DNA of 64,000 bases, taken from positions 124,001 through 188,000 of the forward strand of contig CAWKCG010000006.1 in NCBI GenBank assembly GCA_963847965.1, in the 5' to 3' direction. Below, one piece after another: positions 15,792-24,026 of this stretch. This stretch comes from Palsa-504 sp963847965. GTDB lineage: Bacteria > Actinomycetota > Actinomycetes > Streptosporangiales > Streptosporangiaceae. A program made the position numbers and the translations under genes. The notes beneath the pieces are model-generated. The model ran no database searches. It was not told the origin of the DNA and saw only the letters and a list, made by a program, of their open reading frames with translations. Within the stretch, counting starts at the first letter, position 1. Each line of letters opens with the position of its first letter.

Positions 15792-17306
15792 ATGCCCGCG
15801 AGCCAGTTGATGGAGGCACCACCGACCAGTGATAGCGCGCTGCGCAGGGGCCAGCGCGCGGCCGCGGGCGACTCCAGGCGCGATGCACTCGCACGGCTCG
15901 CCAGCGTCGAAGGGCGCAGCGGCGTTCGCTGGCGGAACTGGGCCCGCAGCCAGGAATGCAGGCCGGAGCGCGTGTTCTATCCGCGCACCCTCGAGGGCGT
16001 GCAGGCCATCGTGCGCGCCGCGGCGGCATCCGGCCGCCGCGTCAGCATCGCCGGGCGAGGACACACCATGGGCCCGCTCAGCCTCACCGACGACTTCCTC
16101 ATCGACTCGGTGCACCTGAACCGGATCGGCCCGGTGGACGTGGAGCGGCGGCTGGTCACGGTCGAATCCGGGGTGAGCGTCGCCGAACTCGACCGCGTGC
16201 TCCGCCGGCACGGCCTCGCGATGCCTACCAACGTCGTCCTGACCAGCGTGCGTTACGGCGGGATCGTGGCGACCGGCTGCCACGGCGCCGGGTGGGAGTC
16301 CCAGACGATCTCCAACCTGGTCGAGGCGATGACCATCGTCACGCACACCGGAGAGGTGGTCCGGTTCAGCGAGGCCACGCACGGGCCCGACGCGATGAAC
16401 GCCGTCCGGTGCAACCTCGGCACGCTGGGTGTCATCTACGACATCACCCTCCGCGTGCAGCCGGACTTCCACCTGATGGCGGTCGACGAGCACCTGCCGC
16501 TCTCGCTGACCGACGACCTTGGCCAACTGCGGTCCTTCCTGAGCGGGAACGACTACGTCGAGGTGTTCTGGCTGCCGCAGGCCTCCGGCCTGTGGGCCAA
16601 GAGCTGGAACCGGACCGACGCCCCCGCCCGGCGGCGTTCGTGGACCAGCACGCCGGGGGACTTCGCGAAGACCACGATCGGGAACGCGATGTGGCGGGCC
16701 GCCATCCATGCCCCGACCGCCACCCGGGCGTTCAACGAGACCTTGTACCAGGGCCTGGTGCCCAGGCACCACAGCGTGGTGCGCGACGCGGCCGACTCCC
16801 TGCACTACCAGCAGTTCATCGAGAACGTGCGGTGCGAGATCATGTCCTTTGCCATTGTCATAGATCCCGAATTCCGTAACGTGGCCAAGGCCTGGCAGGT
16901 CGTGGTGGACAAGGTCCGGGAACGGGCCGCCGCGGGCGAAAGCCCGCTCAACCTGGTCCTGGAGATGCGCGTCATTCGCGACAGCAATGTCTGGCTGTCC
17001 CCGGCGTTCAGCACCAATGGCGAGCACCATTGCTATTTCGAACTTATCAGCGTGGTCGGGACCCCGAAATGCCACGAATTCTTCGACGACGTCGCCGCCG
17101 AGTGGATGAGGTCCCCTGAACTGGAGGCTCGGCCCCACTGGGCGAAGTATTTCGCGGATATCCCGGGTATCGTCCCGTATATTCACCAGGCCTGGCGGGG
17201 TAACCTGGCGAAGTTCGCCGGCCTCCGGGACCAGATCGACCCGGAGCGCATGTTCCTGAACCCTGCCATGCAGCGGATCCTCTACCCGGCTGCCCACGCG
17301 CACTAG
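15792..17306 (+). CDS. FAD-binding oxidoreductase (aldonolactone-oxidase / VAO type)
   Basis: A 504-residue protein. The FAD (PCMH) domain has VFYPRTLEGVQAIVRAAAAS, SIAGRGHTMGPL and YGGIVATGCHGAGWESQTIS; the Gly-rich GRGH and GCHGAGW segments bind FAD. The C-terminal part ends DQIDPERMFLNPAMQRIL, as in D-arabinono- or L-gulonolactone oxidases. The ATG at 15792 is chosen for a GAGGAG about 8 nt upstream. Family enzymes oxidise sugar lactones or alcohols with FAD. The next gene, a four-span membrane protein, starts 7 nt downstream and is likely co-transcribed. Substrate unknown. Confidence 0.85.
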   Translation: MPASQLMEAPPTSDSALRRGQRAAAGDSRRDALARLASVEGRSGVRWRNWARSQECRPERVFYPRTLEGVQAIVRAAAASGRRVSIAGRGHTMGPLSLTDDFLIDSVHLNRIGPVDVERRLVTVESGVSVAELDRVLRRHGLAMPTNVVLTSVRYGGIVATGCHGAGWESQTISNLVEAMTIVTHTGEVVRFSEATHGPDAMNAVRCNLGTLGVIYDITLRVQPDFHLMAVDEHLPLSLTDDLGQLRSFLSGNDYVEVFWLPQASGLWAKSWNRTDAPARRRSWTSTPGDFAKTTIGNAMWRAAIHAPTATRAFNETLYQGLVPRHHSVVRDAADSLHYQQFIENVRCEIMSFAIVIDPEFRNVAKAWQVVVDKVRERAAAGESPLNLVLEMRVIRDSNVWLSPAFSTNGEHHCYFELISVVGTPKCHEFFDDVAAEWMRSPELEARPHWAKYFADIPGIVPYIHQAWRGNLAKFAGLRDQIDPERMFLNPAMQRILYPAAHAH

Positions 17307-17313
17307 GACCCTC

Positions 17314-17694
17314 ATGAACAGAAAACAGCTCTCGACCATCCTGGTGGTGACCTCGGCCGCGGGCCACCTAATCGGCAACGTCATCCCAACCCTCGAGCAC
17401 GTCCGTGATCCAGACTGGCCCGAGCACGCCAGGTTCCATGTGCTGCAGGCCATCGCCCTGCTGACCGGGATGGACCTGATCGCGATCGCCCTCGCGCTCG
17501 GCCCGCTGCGTCGGCGTGACCGGTGGGCCTTCTGGATCGAACTCACCTATGTCCTGTTCGCGCAGGGCGGGTACTTTGCCTCGATGGCCGTCCTGCCCAA
17601 GGGCCGCCCTCGCGGGGCGGTCTTCCACGTGCTGTACGCCTGCGCGACAGCCATCTTCCTGGTCGGCCTGCTCCTGGGCCAGCGCAGCCAGTAG
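17314..17694 (+). CDS. four-helix integral membrane protein, unknown function
   Basis: A 126-residue hydrophobic protein starting MNRKQLSTILVVTSAAGHLI, with four likely membrane spans (STILVVTSAAGHLIGNVI, VLQAIALLTGMDLIAIALAL, FWIELTYVLFAQGGYFASM, VLYACATAIFLVGLLLG). It follows the FAD oxidoreductase by 7 nt. It might anchor or accept electrons from that enzyme, but no heme or quinone motif is evident. Not assigned to a named family. Confidence 0.7.
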   Translation: MNRKQLSTILVVTSAAGHLIGNVIPTLEHVRDPDWPEHARFHVLQAIALLTGMDLIAIALALGPLRRRDRWAFWIELTYVLFAQGGYFASMAVLPKGRPRGAVFHVLYACATAIFLVGLLLGQRSQ

Positions 17695-17855
17695 GCGGCG
17701 CTCAGGCGCTGGCCCGCACCGGCCACCATACGGCCAGCAGGCGAGCTAGCCGGATGTCGCCCCTCACATATTGAGGGCGAGGCGGGCCAAAGGTACGATC
17801 GCGGCAGCGCCGGTTATCCCGCGCGGCAAATAGCGACCGCGGAGAAAGGACGACC

Positions 17856-19082
17856 GTGACCGCCTCATCCATGTCTGAGTCGCCTGCGCTGCCCAGCTTC
17901 CCCTTTCCCGGTGGCTCCGGCGGTGAATTCCCGGCCGGGCTGCATCGGCTGCTTGCTGAACCCAAGCTGACCAGGGTCATGCTGCCAAGTGGCCATCCGG
18001 TGTGGCTGGCGGCGCACCTTGACCACGTCCGGGAGGTGGGTGCAGATCCCCGGTTCAGCCGCGCCATGGCGGTCCAGCCAGGCGCGCCAGCTATCGGCCC
18101 GATATCGCAGCAGCTGCCTGGCAGCTTGCCGATTATCTTCAATCTCGACCCGCCCGAGCACACCCGGCTCAGGAAACTGGTGGCCGGCGCGTTTACCCAG
18201 CGGAAGATGGAGGGATACCGGCCGATCATCGAAAGGATCGTCGCTAAACAAATCCAGGAGCTCGCGGAAAGTGGCCCCCCGGCCGATCTGGTCCGTCATT
18301 TCTCGGCGGTGATACCGGGAGCCGTGATCTGCGAACTGCTCGGCCTGCCGGCTGCCGCCGGCGAACGCTTCCGGCGCGCCGCGGAGGCCATGCTCACCGT
18401 GTCTGGCCGGTCGTCGGAAGAGGTCAGCGCCATCCGCGACGAGATGCTCGTCTACATGATCGAGCTGATCGCCGACAGGCGCGCGCGGCCCGGTCAGGAC
18501 CTCCTGAGCACGCTCATCTCGGCCCGCGACGACGATGACAAGCTCAGCGAGCTTGAACTGATCGTGCTATGCGGCTCGTTGTTCATCGCCGGCAACCAGA
18601 CCACTGCCAACCAGATCTCCAACCTCGTCCTGACGCTGCTGGAGCACCCCGCCGAGCTAGCCCGGCTGCGCGACCACCCCGAGCTGCTTCCGGTGGCGGT
18701 GGAGGAGTTGCTCCGGTTCTTCCCGAAACGCGACGGCGGACTCCAGATCCGGATCGCCACTGCCGACGTCGAGATCGGCGGGGTTACGGTGCGAGCGGGC
18801 GATGCGGTCCTGATCTCCCACACGGCCGCCAACCGGGATCCGGCCGCCTTCGACGAGCCCGACCGACTTGATCTCGGCCGGCCGGACAATCATCACGTCA
18901 CCTTCGGCGTCGGCGCCCATTTCTGCCTGGGGGCGCAGCTTGCCAGGCTCGAACTTCAGATCGCGATCGGAGCGCTACTGCGCCAGTTTCCTGGCCTGCG
19001 CCTGGCCGTACCAGCGGCAGAGCTCCCGTGGAAGGACACCCTTACCACCTGGGCACTCGCCGAGCTGAAGGTCGCGTGGTGA
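17856..19082 (+). CDS. cytochrome P450
   Basis: A 408-residue soluble bacterial P450. The I-helix oxygen-activation motif is AGNQTT (about 246-251), where most P450s have an acid (AGxD/ETT). The K-helix ExxR is EELLR, and the heme-binding loop is FGVGAHFCLGAQLAR with C357 as thiolate. EHTRLRKLVAGAFT is the conserved C-helix. The Gln in the I helix may alter proton delivery. The family hydroxylates hydrophobic substrates with a ferredoxin partner; one lies convergently at 19295. Substrate not predictable. Confidence 0.92.
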   Translation: MTASSMSESPALPSFPFPGGSGGEFPAGLHRLLAEPKLTRVMLPSGHPVWLAAHLDHVREVGADPRFSRAMAVQPGAPAIGPISQQLPGSLPIIFNLDPPEHTRLRKLVAGAFTQRKMEGYRPIIERIVAKQIQELAESGPPADLVRHFSAVIPGAVICELLGLPAAAGERFRRAAEAMLTVSGRSSEEVSAIRDEMLVYMIELIADRRARPGQDLLSTLISARDDDDKLSELELIVLCGSLFIAGNQTTANQISNLVLTLLEHPAELARLRDHPELLPVAVEELLRFFPKRDGGLQIRIATADVEIGGVTVRAGDAVLISHTAANRDPAAFDEPDRLDLGRPDNHHVTFGVGAHFCLGAQLARLELQIAIGALLRQFPGLRLAVPAAELPWKDTLTTWALAELKVAW

Positions 19083-19294
19083 ACTCGACGTTGTCCCTGG
19101 ATCCCGCCCGGGGACCTGACCGTCCTGCCCATGTGATCCGCCGTGGTGATCGGCCTGATGGTGTTGCCGCCGAAATCGGACAGACCCGCAGCGCCTTATC
19201 CGGCCTGGCAGCCAGCCCGAAGAGGCCGTCGATGTTCGGGTCGCGAAGTCGCTGATGGCTCCCTTGGTGGTGACGCGGCCGATACGGCCGATCA

Positions 19295-19519
19295 TTACTC
19301 GAGGTCGACCAGCTCACCCGTGTCGGCATCGACCAGGCTGATCGCCTCCGACGGGCAGGAGGCGGCAGCGTCCCGCGCCACCTCGTCCGGATCGATCTCC
19401 GCCTCGACCGGACCGGACCGCTGCCGCTCGTCCAGAACGAACCGGCCAGGTGCGAGGGCTACGCACATGGCCGACCCGATGCATGCGTTCTTATCGACGG
19501 AAACCTTCCAGCGGCTCAT
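19295..19519 (-). CDS. small 3Fe-4S-type ferredoxin
   Basis: A 74-residue acidic ferredoxin: MSRWKVSVDKNACIGSAMCV carries the first two Cys (CIGSAMC), and the third is in AASCPSEAI. With one Cys missing from a full CxxCxxC...CP set it should bind a 3Fe-4S cluster, as in ferredoxins that feed actinobacterial P450s. The P450 gene is adjacent but convergent, separated by 212 bp. A functional pairing is likely but not a shared transcript. Confidence 0.85.
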   Translation of the reverse strand: MSRWKVSVDKNACIGSAMCVALAPGRFVLDERQRSGPVEAEIDPDEVARDAAASCPSEAISLVDADTGELVDLE

Positions 19520-19589
19520 GGCTTACCCCCACAGGACCGGTAGCTCGCGCAGCATCCACCAGGACAGCAGTGTGTTCGTCAGGGATCAG

Positions 19590-19979
19590 TCACGACCAGA
19601 ACTGGTCATACCCTCTCTGATCGTTGGCGAGGGACCACACCTCCATCGCCTTGCCATCGGCATCAAGCTTCATCGCGATCACCGGGATCACGTCGTAGGG
19701 CGTCCCTTCGTGCTCACCGGCGGCGTGATGGAAGATCATCAGGTGATCGTTACTGACCAGGACGCTCTCCACATCAGAGTGCGGGCTCCATCGCTGGATG
19801 GCTCTGGCCAGCGCGTCTATCACCGCGTCTCGTCCTCGGTAAGTGCCGCTCATGGCGTTGTTCCCGGCAAAGTGCAGGACGGCATCTTCAGAGAAGGACT
19901 CCCTGAGGACGTCCATCCGGCCGCTGTTCCACGCCTCAAAGCTCCGCTGCACATCGGCGGCATTCGGGCGTTCAGTCAT
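19590..19979 (-). CDS. SnoaL-like (NTF2-fold) protein
   Basis: A 129-residue protein (MTERPNAADVQRSFEAWNSG). The SnoaL/NTF2 pattern is clear: FSEDAVLHFAGNNAMSGTY, RGRDAVIDALARAIQRW, then MKLDADGKAMEVWSLANDQ. NTF2-fold proteins of this type bind small molecules and may be isomerases, cyclases or non-catalytic. No catalytic pair can be assigned. A frame-shifted paralogue follows at 20040. Confidence 0.8.
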   Translation of the reverse strand: MTERPNAADVQRSFEAWNSGRMDVLRESFSEDAVLHFAGNNAMSGTYRGRDAVIDALARAIQRWSPHSDVESVLVSNDHLMIFHHAAGEHEGTPYDVIPVIAMKLDADGKAMEVWSLANDQRGYDQFWS

Positions 19980-20039
19980 TGCTGGCCTCCAGACACGGTG
20001 TCCACGTCTCCACGTCCATTCCGCATGGCACTGCCCCCG

Positions 20040-20436
20040 CTACGCCCAGAACGCGTTGACCGCGTCCTGGTCATCAGCCAGGGCCCAGTACTCGGTGAAC
20101 TTCCCGTCCGGATTAATCCGGTAGGCCTGCGCGAGCACGACGTCCAGATGCCGGTCATCGCGGTCCGCTGTCACCCGGGTGAAGACCCCACTGTGCGAAT
20201 CGTCGGCGAGGATATCTTGAGGCTCGCTCCGCAAGCCTCCGCCGGTGAGGCCGCGGACCGTCTCGAAGTACTCGAAGATCGCGTCCCGCCCGCGATAGTC
20301 GCCGCTCAGCGGATGGTTTCCTCCGGACGTGCCAGACGACATCTTCGGTGAAGTACTCCCGGTAGGCGTCGAAATCTCCCCGGTTGAACGTCGAGATCGC
20401 CTCTCGGAGCAGACCGGCATTCGGATGCTCAGCCAC
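20040..20436 (-). pseudogene. second SnoaL-like gene, split by a +1 frameshift
   Basis: Two overlapping frames carry the halves of one SnoaL-like protein: MAEHPNAGLLREAISTFNRG and FTEDVVWHV in the first, then GNHPLSGDYRGRDAIFEYFE and ALADDQDAVNAFWA in the second. They line up with the 19590-19979 paralogue. The joint span is 397 nt, one more than a multiple of 3, so one extra base near 20320-20328 breaks the gene. A sequencing error would restore a 131-residue protein. Confidence 0.75.
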
Positions 20437-20500
20437 GACGTTCCCTCCCAGGTGCCCGCCTTCGGCGGTGCCGGGCGCCTTTGATTTCTAGTCTCAGTCT

Positions 20501-20533
20501 AGCCTCAGTGACAGCACAGCCTCAGTGACAGCA
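20501..20533. repeat. short tandem repeat beside the tRNA
   Basis: agcctcagtgacagca occurs at 20501-20516 and again at 20518-20533, with a further gtgacag after it. It lies between the SnoaL-like gene and the tRNA gene; function unclear. Confidence 0.7.
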
Positions 20534-20548
20534 GTGACAGAGACTGGC

Positions 20549-20625
20549 TGGCGCGCCCGGCAGGATTCGAACCCGCGACCCGCTGCTTAGAAGGCAGCTG
20601 CTCTGTCCGGCTGAGCTACGGGCGC
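20549..20625 (-). tRNA. tRNA-Arg(TCT), CCA encoded
   Basis: On the minus strand the cloverleaf starts GCGCCCGTAGCTCAGCC at 20625. The acceptor stem GCGCCCG pairs with CGGGCGC, followed by discriminator G and an encoded CCA at 20549-20551. The anticodon stem GCTGC/GCAGC encloses loop CTTCTAA with anticodon TCT at 20589-20591, decoding AGA (arginine). The T arm GGGTTCGAATCC is standard. Confidence 0.95.
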
Positions 20626-20885
20626 CCGGAGATTATTGTGCCGGGCGAATGTCACACGTCGGCCACGCGAGAGTCGCAGTGTGTGGCGCGCCCGAAGATC
20701 GCCACGACACACCAGGGCACCAGGCCCCAGCGGCACCGACAGCGTATCCGAGCTATCTGAACTGGGCTTTCGCGCTAACCACCCGTCCACCCTATGCAAG
20801 ATAGCCGCAAGCCGACCGACCTCAGTTTATTCGAGCCGTGAGCCCGGAAGGCGCGACAGGTTAAGCCGCATCAGGCAGGTGGACG

Positions 20886-21157
20886 TCACTGTGCCCCGTC
20901 GAGTCTCGCCCGCTGAACAGCCGAAAGCTCCAGCTCAACCGCGGCCAGGCTCTCGTCAAGCTGCGCCACCGAAGAGGCTCCGACCAGCGGGATCACCGGC
21001 ACCTCCCCGCCCATCAGCCAGGCCAGCACCACCTGGTTGACGGTCGCCCCCACCTCACCGGCCACATCTCGCAGCGCGGCCAACCGGGCAGGCGTGCCCG
21101 CGTGGTCGAACTCCGGCCCGAGCGGCCGGTCCGGGCGGACGTAAGCGCCGCTCAGCA
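20886..21157 (-). pseudogene. 3' remnant of an aldo/keto reductase
   Basis: The minus-strand frame reads LLSGAYVRPDRPLGPEFDH, AALRDVAGEVGATVNQVVLA and GGEVPVIPLVGASSVAQLDE, ending RARLDGAQ at a stop at 20886. This matches the last ~90 residues of aldo/keto reductases that act on sugars or xenobiotics; the catalytic Asp, Tyr, Lys and His lie in the missing N-terminal part. It directly follows the transketolase C-subunit gene in another frame, so the gene was cut by a deletion near 21157. Confidence 0.7.
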
Positions 21158-22050
21158 GTCAAGCCGAGGAAGTCCGTAACCGAACGCCGGATGCCGGCCC
21201 CGTCCAGTCCCTGCAGCACGGCATGATCGGCCGGCGTGCCGTACCGCCGAAGCTCGGTGCGGGCCACGCCCAGGCTGAGCAGCCGGTGCGCCCGCCCCGC
21301 CAGCGCCTCGGACACCGCATGCGCCGACGTGCCCGCCAGGTACGGCTCGGCCAAGACGACCGTGCCCGAGGCCGCCAGAGACCGCAGCCCGGAAGCGTCG
21401 AATGGCCGCACCGTGGTGGCGTACGCGACCGAGACGTCCAGGTCGGCCACCGCATCGAGCACCGGACCGAGCATCGGCCCCACGGCCACCACCACCCCCA
21501 GGCGGCCCGTCCGGATCTGCCGCAGCCCGCTGGAGAGCGGGAACGCGTCCCGGTTGGCCTCGGTCGATAGCCGGATATAAGAGGAATGTTCTCCGAGCGC
21601 GGCCACCGCCGCGCGCAGCAGCCCGGGCACCTCGCCGGGATGACCTGGCACATGCACCGTGAAGCCCGGCACGGTGTCCAGCAGCGCCACGTCCTCGGGC
21701 GCCTGGTGCGTCCGGCCGGACCGGGCGGCGTCGAAGGACGCGCCGATGCTGACCAGAACGGCCCGTGCGTCCTGATGCGCGAGATCGAGCTTGACCTGCT
21801 CGAAGGCGCGCTCGACCAGGAACGGGGCGTAGGTGTGCACGATGGGCCGCAGCCCGGCGAGCGCGAGCCCGCCGCCGACGCTGACCATCAGTTGCTCCCT
21901 GATGCCCACGTTCAGCACCCGCTCCGGGTGCCTGGCCGCCGCCTTGGCGAACAGGTCGGCCGAGATCTCCGCGAGCACCACGGCGGCCAGCGGGTCCTCG
22001 TCGAGCAGCGCCGAAGCGGTTGAGGCAAACACCGTCCGCATGTCGGTCAT
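21055..22050 (-). CDS. transketolase, C-terminal (pyrimidine-binding) subunit
   Basis: Starts MTDMRTVFASTASALLDEDP and is recognisable as the transketolase/PDH-E1-beta-like half: VVLAEISADLFAKAAARHPE, NVGIREQLMVSVGGGLALAG with the catalytic Glu in GIREQ, and HTYAPFLVERAFEQVKLDLA. True homology ends at DFLGL near 21165. The remaining ~35 codons (to 21055) read through the aldo/keto reductase remnant in another frame and are Pro/Arg-rich. Removal of one T there would create a TGA straight after DFLG. The N-terminal subunit gene is 7 nt upstream. Confidence 0.85.
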   Translation of the reverse strand: MTDMRTVFASTASALLDEDPLAAVVLAEISADLFAKAAARHPERVLNVGIREQLMVSVGGGLALAGLRPIVHTYAPFLVERAFEQVKLDLAHQDARAVLVSIGASFDAARSGRTHQAPEDVALLDTVPGFTVHVPGHPGEVPGLLRAAVAALGEHSSYIRLSTEANRDAFPLSSGLRQIRTGRLGVVVAVGPMLGPVLDAVADLDVSVAYATTVRPFDASGLRSLAASGTVVLAEPYLAGTSAHAVSEALAGRAHRLLSLGVARTELRRYGTPADHAVLQGLDGAGIRRSVTDFLGLTAERRLRPPGPAARAGVRPRGHACPVGRAARCGR

Positions 22051-22057
22051 GACTGGC

Positions 22058-22777
22058 TCATCCCTTCCCCTCGATGGCGGCGACGACCAGACGCGGACCC
22101 AAGCCGGAGACGTCACGAAGCGCGGAAGCCAGCGCGGCGTGGTCGCGGCCGTCCACGCGGCTCACCGACCAGCCGCTGACCGCGAAGTGGGCCCCGATCC
22201 CGCCCGCCCCCCAGCCGTACGAAGACGACTGGTTGTCCACCGCGACGACCGTCAGGTTGGGCAGGCCCACGGCGCCCGCGTAGACGATCGCCTCGTTGTT
22301 ACTGCCTTCGTCCAGCTCCGCGTCCCCGACGAGCACGAACACCCGCGGTGTCAGCAGCCCGCGGGCGATCAGCCCGTGCGCCACGCCCACTCCGAGCGGC
22401 AAGCCATGCCCCAGCGACCCGCTGGAGATCTCGACGCCAGGGACGAGGGCGCGGTCCGGGTGGTAGCCGAGCCGCGAGTTGGCCGAACCGAATCCGGGCA
22501 GCCACGGCTCGGGGATGAACCCCTTGGCCGCCAGCACCGCGTAGTAGGCGGCCGGACCGTGGCCCTTGGACAGCAAGAACCGGTCACGGCGCGGATCATC
22601 GAGCGAGTCCGGCGATACCCGGAGTACCTGGTCGTACAGGACCCAGAGCACGTCGAGGGTCGACGTCGCGCTTGGCCCGTGCTTCTCGTCCCCGGTCATC
22701 AGCGTCATCAGCCCGGGAAGCTCCGCGTACGTTCTGGTCATACCGGTCAGCATGCCCGCGGCCCGGCGTGCCCGCAT
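22058..22777 (-). CDS. transketolase, N-terminal (TPP-binding) subunit
   Basis: About 239 residues with the thiamine-diphosphate domain: LDVLWVLYDQVLRVSP, LLSKGHGPAAYYAVLAAKGF, SSGSLGHGLPLGVGVAHG, then the TPP motif GDAELDEGSNNEAI with NLTVVAVDN. It forms a split transketolase with the C-terminal subunit 7 nt downstream. Such split enzymes act in pentose metabolism, or on unusual sugars or natural-product precursors. The start is uncertain: MRARRAAGM at 22777 is chosen, but MTRTYAEL at 22741 is possible. A metabolic pathway is not indicated by neighbours. Confidence 0.82.
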   Translation of the reverse strand: MRARRAAGMLTGMTRTYAELPGLMTLMTGDEKHGPSATSTLDVLWVLYDQVLRVSPDSLDDPRRDRFLLSKGHGPAAYYAVLAAKGFIPEPWLPGFGSANSRLGYHPDRALVPGVEISSGSLGHGLPLGVGVAHGLIARGLLTPRVFVLVGDAELDEGSNNEAIVYAGAVGLPNLTVVAVDNQSSSYGWGAGGIGAHFAVSGWSVSRVDGRDHAALASALRDVSGLGPRLVVAAIEGKG

Positions 22778-22870
22778 CGGCCAGCCGCCGCACCTTCCCT
22801 CCGCCGATGGTCCTAAGCCCACCAGCCAGGGTCCGTCACGCATCCGCGGCCAACCGGGCAGAATAGCCAG

Positions 22871-23851
22871 GTGCCAACCCCACGGCAATGGTTGCCCGGG
22901 CGCTCGCGATGGCCGCTCGCCGCCGGGCTCGCCGCCGGGGTGGCCCTCGACGCGCTGCTCGGTGACCCGCGGCGGGGTCATCCGGTCGCCGCGTTCGGCC
23001 GCGCCGCCACGGCGCTCGAGGCCCGCGACTACGCCGACTCCCGGCTCCGCGGCGCCGCGCACGCGGCCGCCTGCGTCCTCGCCGTCGCCGCCCCCGCCGT
23101 GCTCGTGCACCGCCGCACGCGAGGCAGGCCATCGCTGGAGGCGGCCGCGGCCGCGCTCACGGTCTGGGCCGTCACCGGTGCCCGTTCCCTTCACCACCAA
23201 GCCGAACGAACGGTGGTTCCACTAACCAAGAACGATCTTCGGTCCGCGCGGGAGGTGCTGCCGAGCCTGTGCGGCCGCGACCCGGCCGGACTGGACGCGG
23301 GGGAGATCGCCCGGGCGGTGATCGAGTCGGTCGCCGAGAACACCTCCGACGCGATCGTGGCGCCGCTGCTGTGGGGCGCCGTCGCCGGGCTTCCCGGGCT
23401 GGCCGCGTACCGTGCGGTCAACACGCTGGACGCGATGGTGGGCCACCGCTCGCCGCGGTACCTGCGCTTCGGCTGGGCGTCGGCCCGCCTGGACGACGCG
23501 GCCAACTGGATCCCCGCCCGCGTCACCGCCGCGCTCACCGTCGCCGTCGCCCCCATGGTCACCCGGTCCCCCGGGTCCGCCGCCGCGGCGCTGCGGGCTG
23601 CGCTACGCGACGGCGGACGTCATCCCAGCCCGAACGCCGGGCGCTGCGAGGCCGCCTTCGCCGGCGCCCTCGGCGTCCGCCTGGGCGGGACCAACGTCTA
23701 CGCCGGCGTAGCCGAGGCGCGACCCGAGCTGGGGGAGGGCCGCGCCCCGGAGCCGGATGACGTCCGCCGGGCGATCCGCCTGTCCAGGGCGGTCACGGCG
23801 GCGGCTACCGCCCTGGCCGTGCTCATCGCCCTGGCGCGCCCGCGACGATAG
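22871..23851 (+). CDS. cobD: cobalamin biosynthesis protein CobD/CbiB
   Basis: A 326-residue membrane protein starting with GTG. The family N-terminus is clear (GVALDALLGDPRRGHPVAAFG), followed by LHHQAERTVVPLTKNDLRSA, the signature VIESVAENTSDAIVAPLLWG, AYRAVNTLDAMVGHRSPRY and NAGRCEAAFAGALGVRLGG. CobD/CbiB attaches aminopropanol (or its phosphate) to cobyric acid to form cobinamide in the inner membrane. cobQ, whose product makes its substrate, lies on the same strand 175 bp downstream beyond a small opposite-strand gene. Confidence 0.93.
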   Translation: MPTPRQWLPGRSRWPLAAGLAAGVALDALLGDPRRGHPVAAFGRAATALEARDYADSRLRGAAHAAACVLAVAAPAVLVHRRTRGRPSLEAAAAALTVWAVTGARSLHHQAERTVVPLTKNDLRSAREVLPSLCGRDPAGLDAGEIARAVIESVAENTSDAIVAPLLWGAVAGLPGLAAYRAVNTLDAMVGHRSPRYLRFGWASARLDDAANWIPARVTAALTVAVAPMVTRSPGSAAAALRAALRDGGRHPSPNAGRCEAAFAGALGVRLGGTNVYAGVAEARPELGEGRAPEPDDVRRAIRLSRAVTAAATALAVLIALARPRR

Positions 23852-23983
23852 CTAGAACCGCCGGGACGCGACGGCGATCAGCCACACGACCAGCGCCGCG
23901 ATGGCAACCCACCACAGCACGTGCAGCGCGAAACCCGCGCCCGCGACGATAAGGATGATTAGCAGAGCCAGCAAGATCAGCAT
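23852..23983 (-). CDS. small hydrophobic membrane peptide
   Basis: A 43-residue peptide starting MLILLALLIILIVAGAGFAL, with GGAGG 5 nt before the ATG (23981-23983). Two hydrophobic stretches (LILLALLIILIVAGAGF and VLWWVAIAALVVWLIAVA) end in RRF. This matches the short 'hydrophobic protein' genes common in actinobacteria. It lies antisense to the gap between cobD and cobQ and ends exactly next to the cobD stop. Role unknown; possibly an Lmo0937-like stress membrane protein. Confidence 0.65.
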   Translation of the reverse strand: MLILLALLIILIVAGAGFALHVLWWVAIAALVVWLIAVASRRF

Positions 23984-24026
23984 GTCGACCTCCTTCTCAC
24001 GGCTGACTGAAGGTAGAACTACCCTC

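Noticed and set aside
15738..17546. 602-codon open frame on the minus strand
   Set aside because: It is antisense to the FAD oxidoreductase and the membrane protein, with Arg/Val/Gly-biased composition and no domains; a GC-rich shadow frame.
20040..20640. Integration site of a genomic island at tRNA-Arg
   Set aside because: No integrase or repeated tRNA end was seen in the window, so an attachment site is not supported.
23984..24026. Cobalamin riboswitch upstream of cobQ
   Set aside because: The gap is only about 43 bp and no B12-box was recognised; too short for the full fold.
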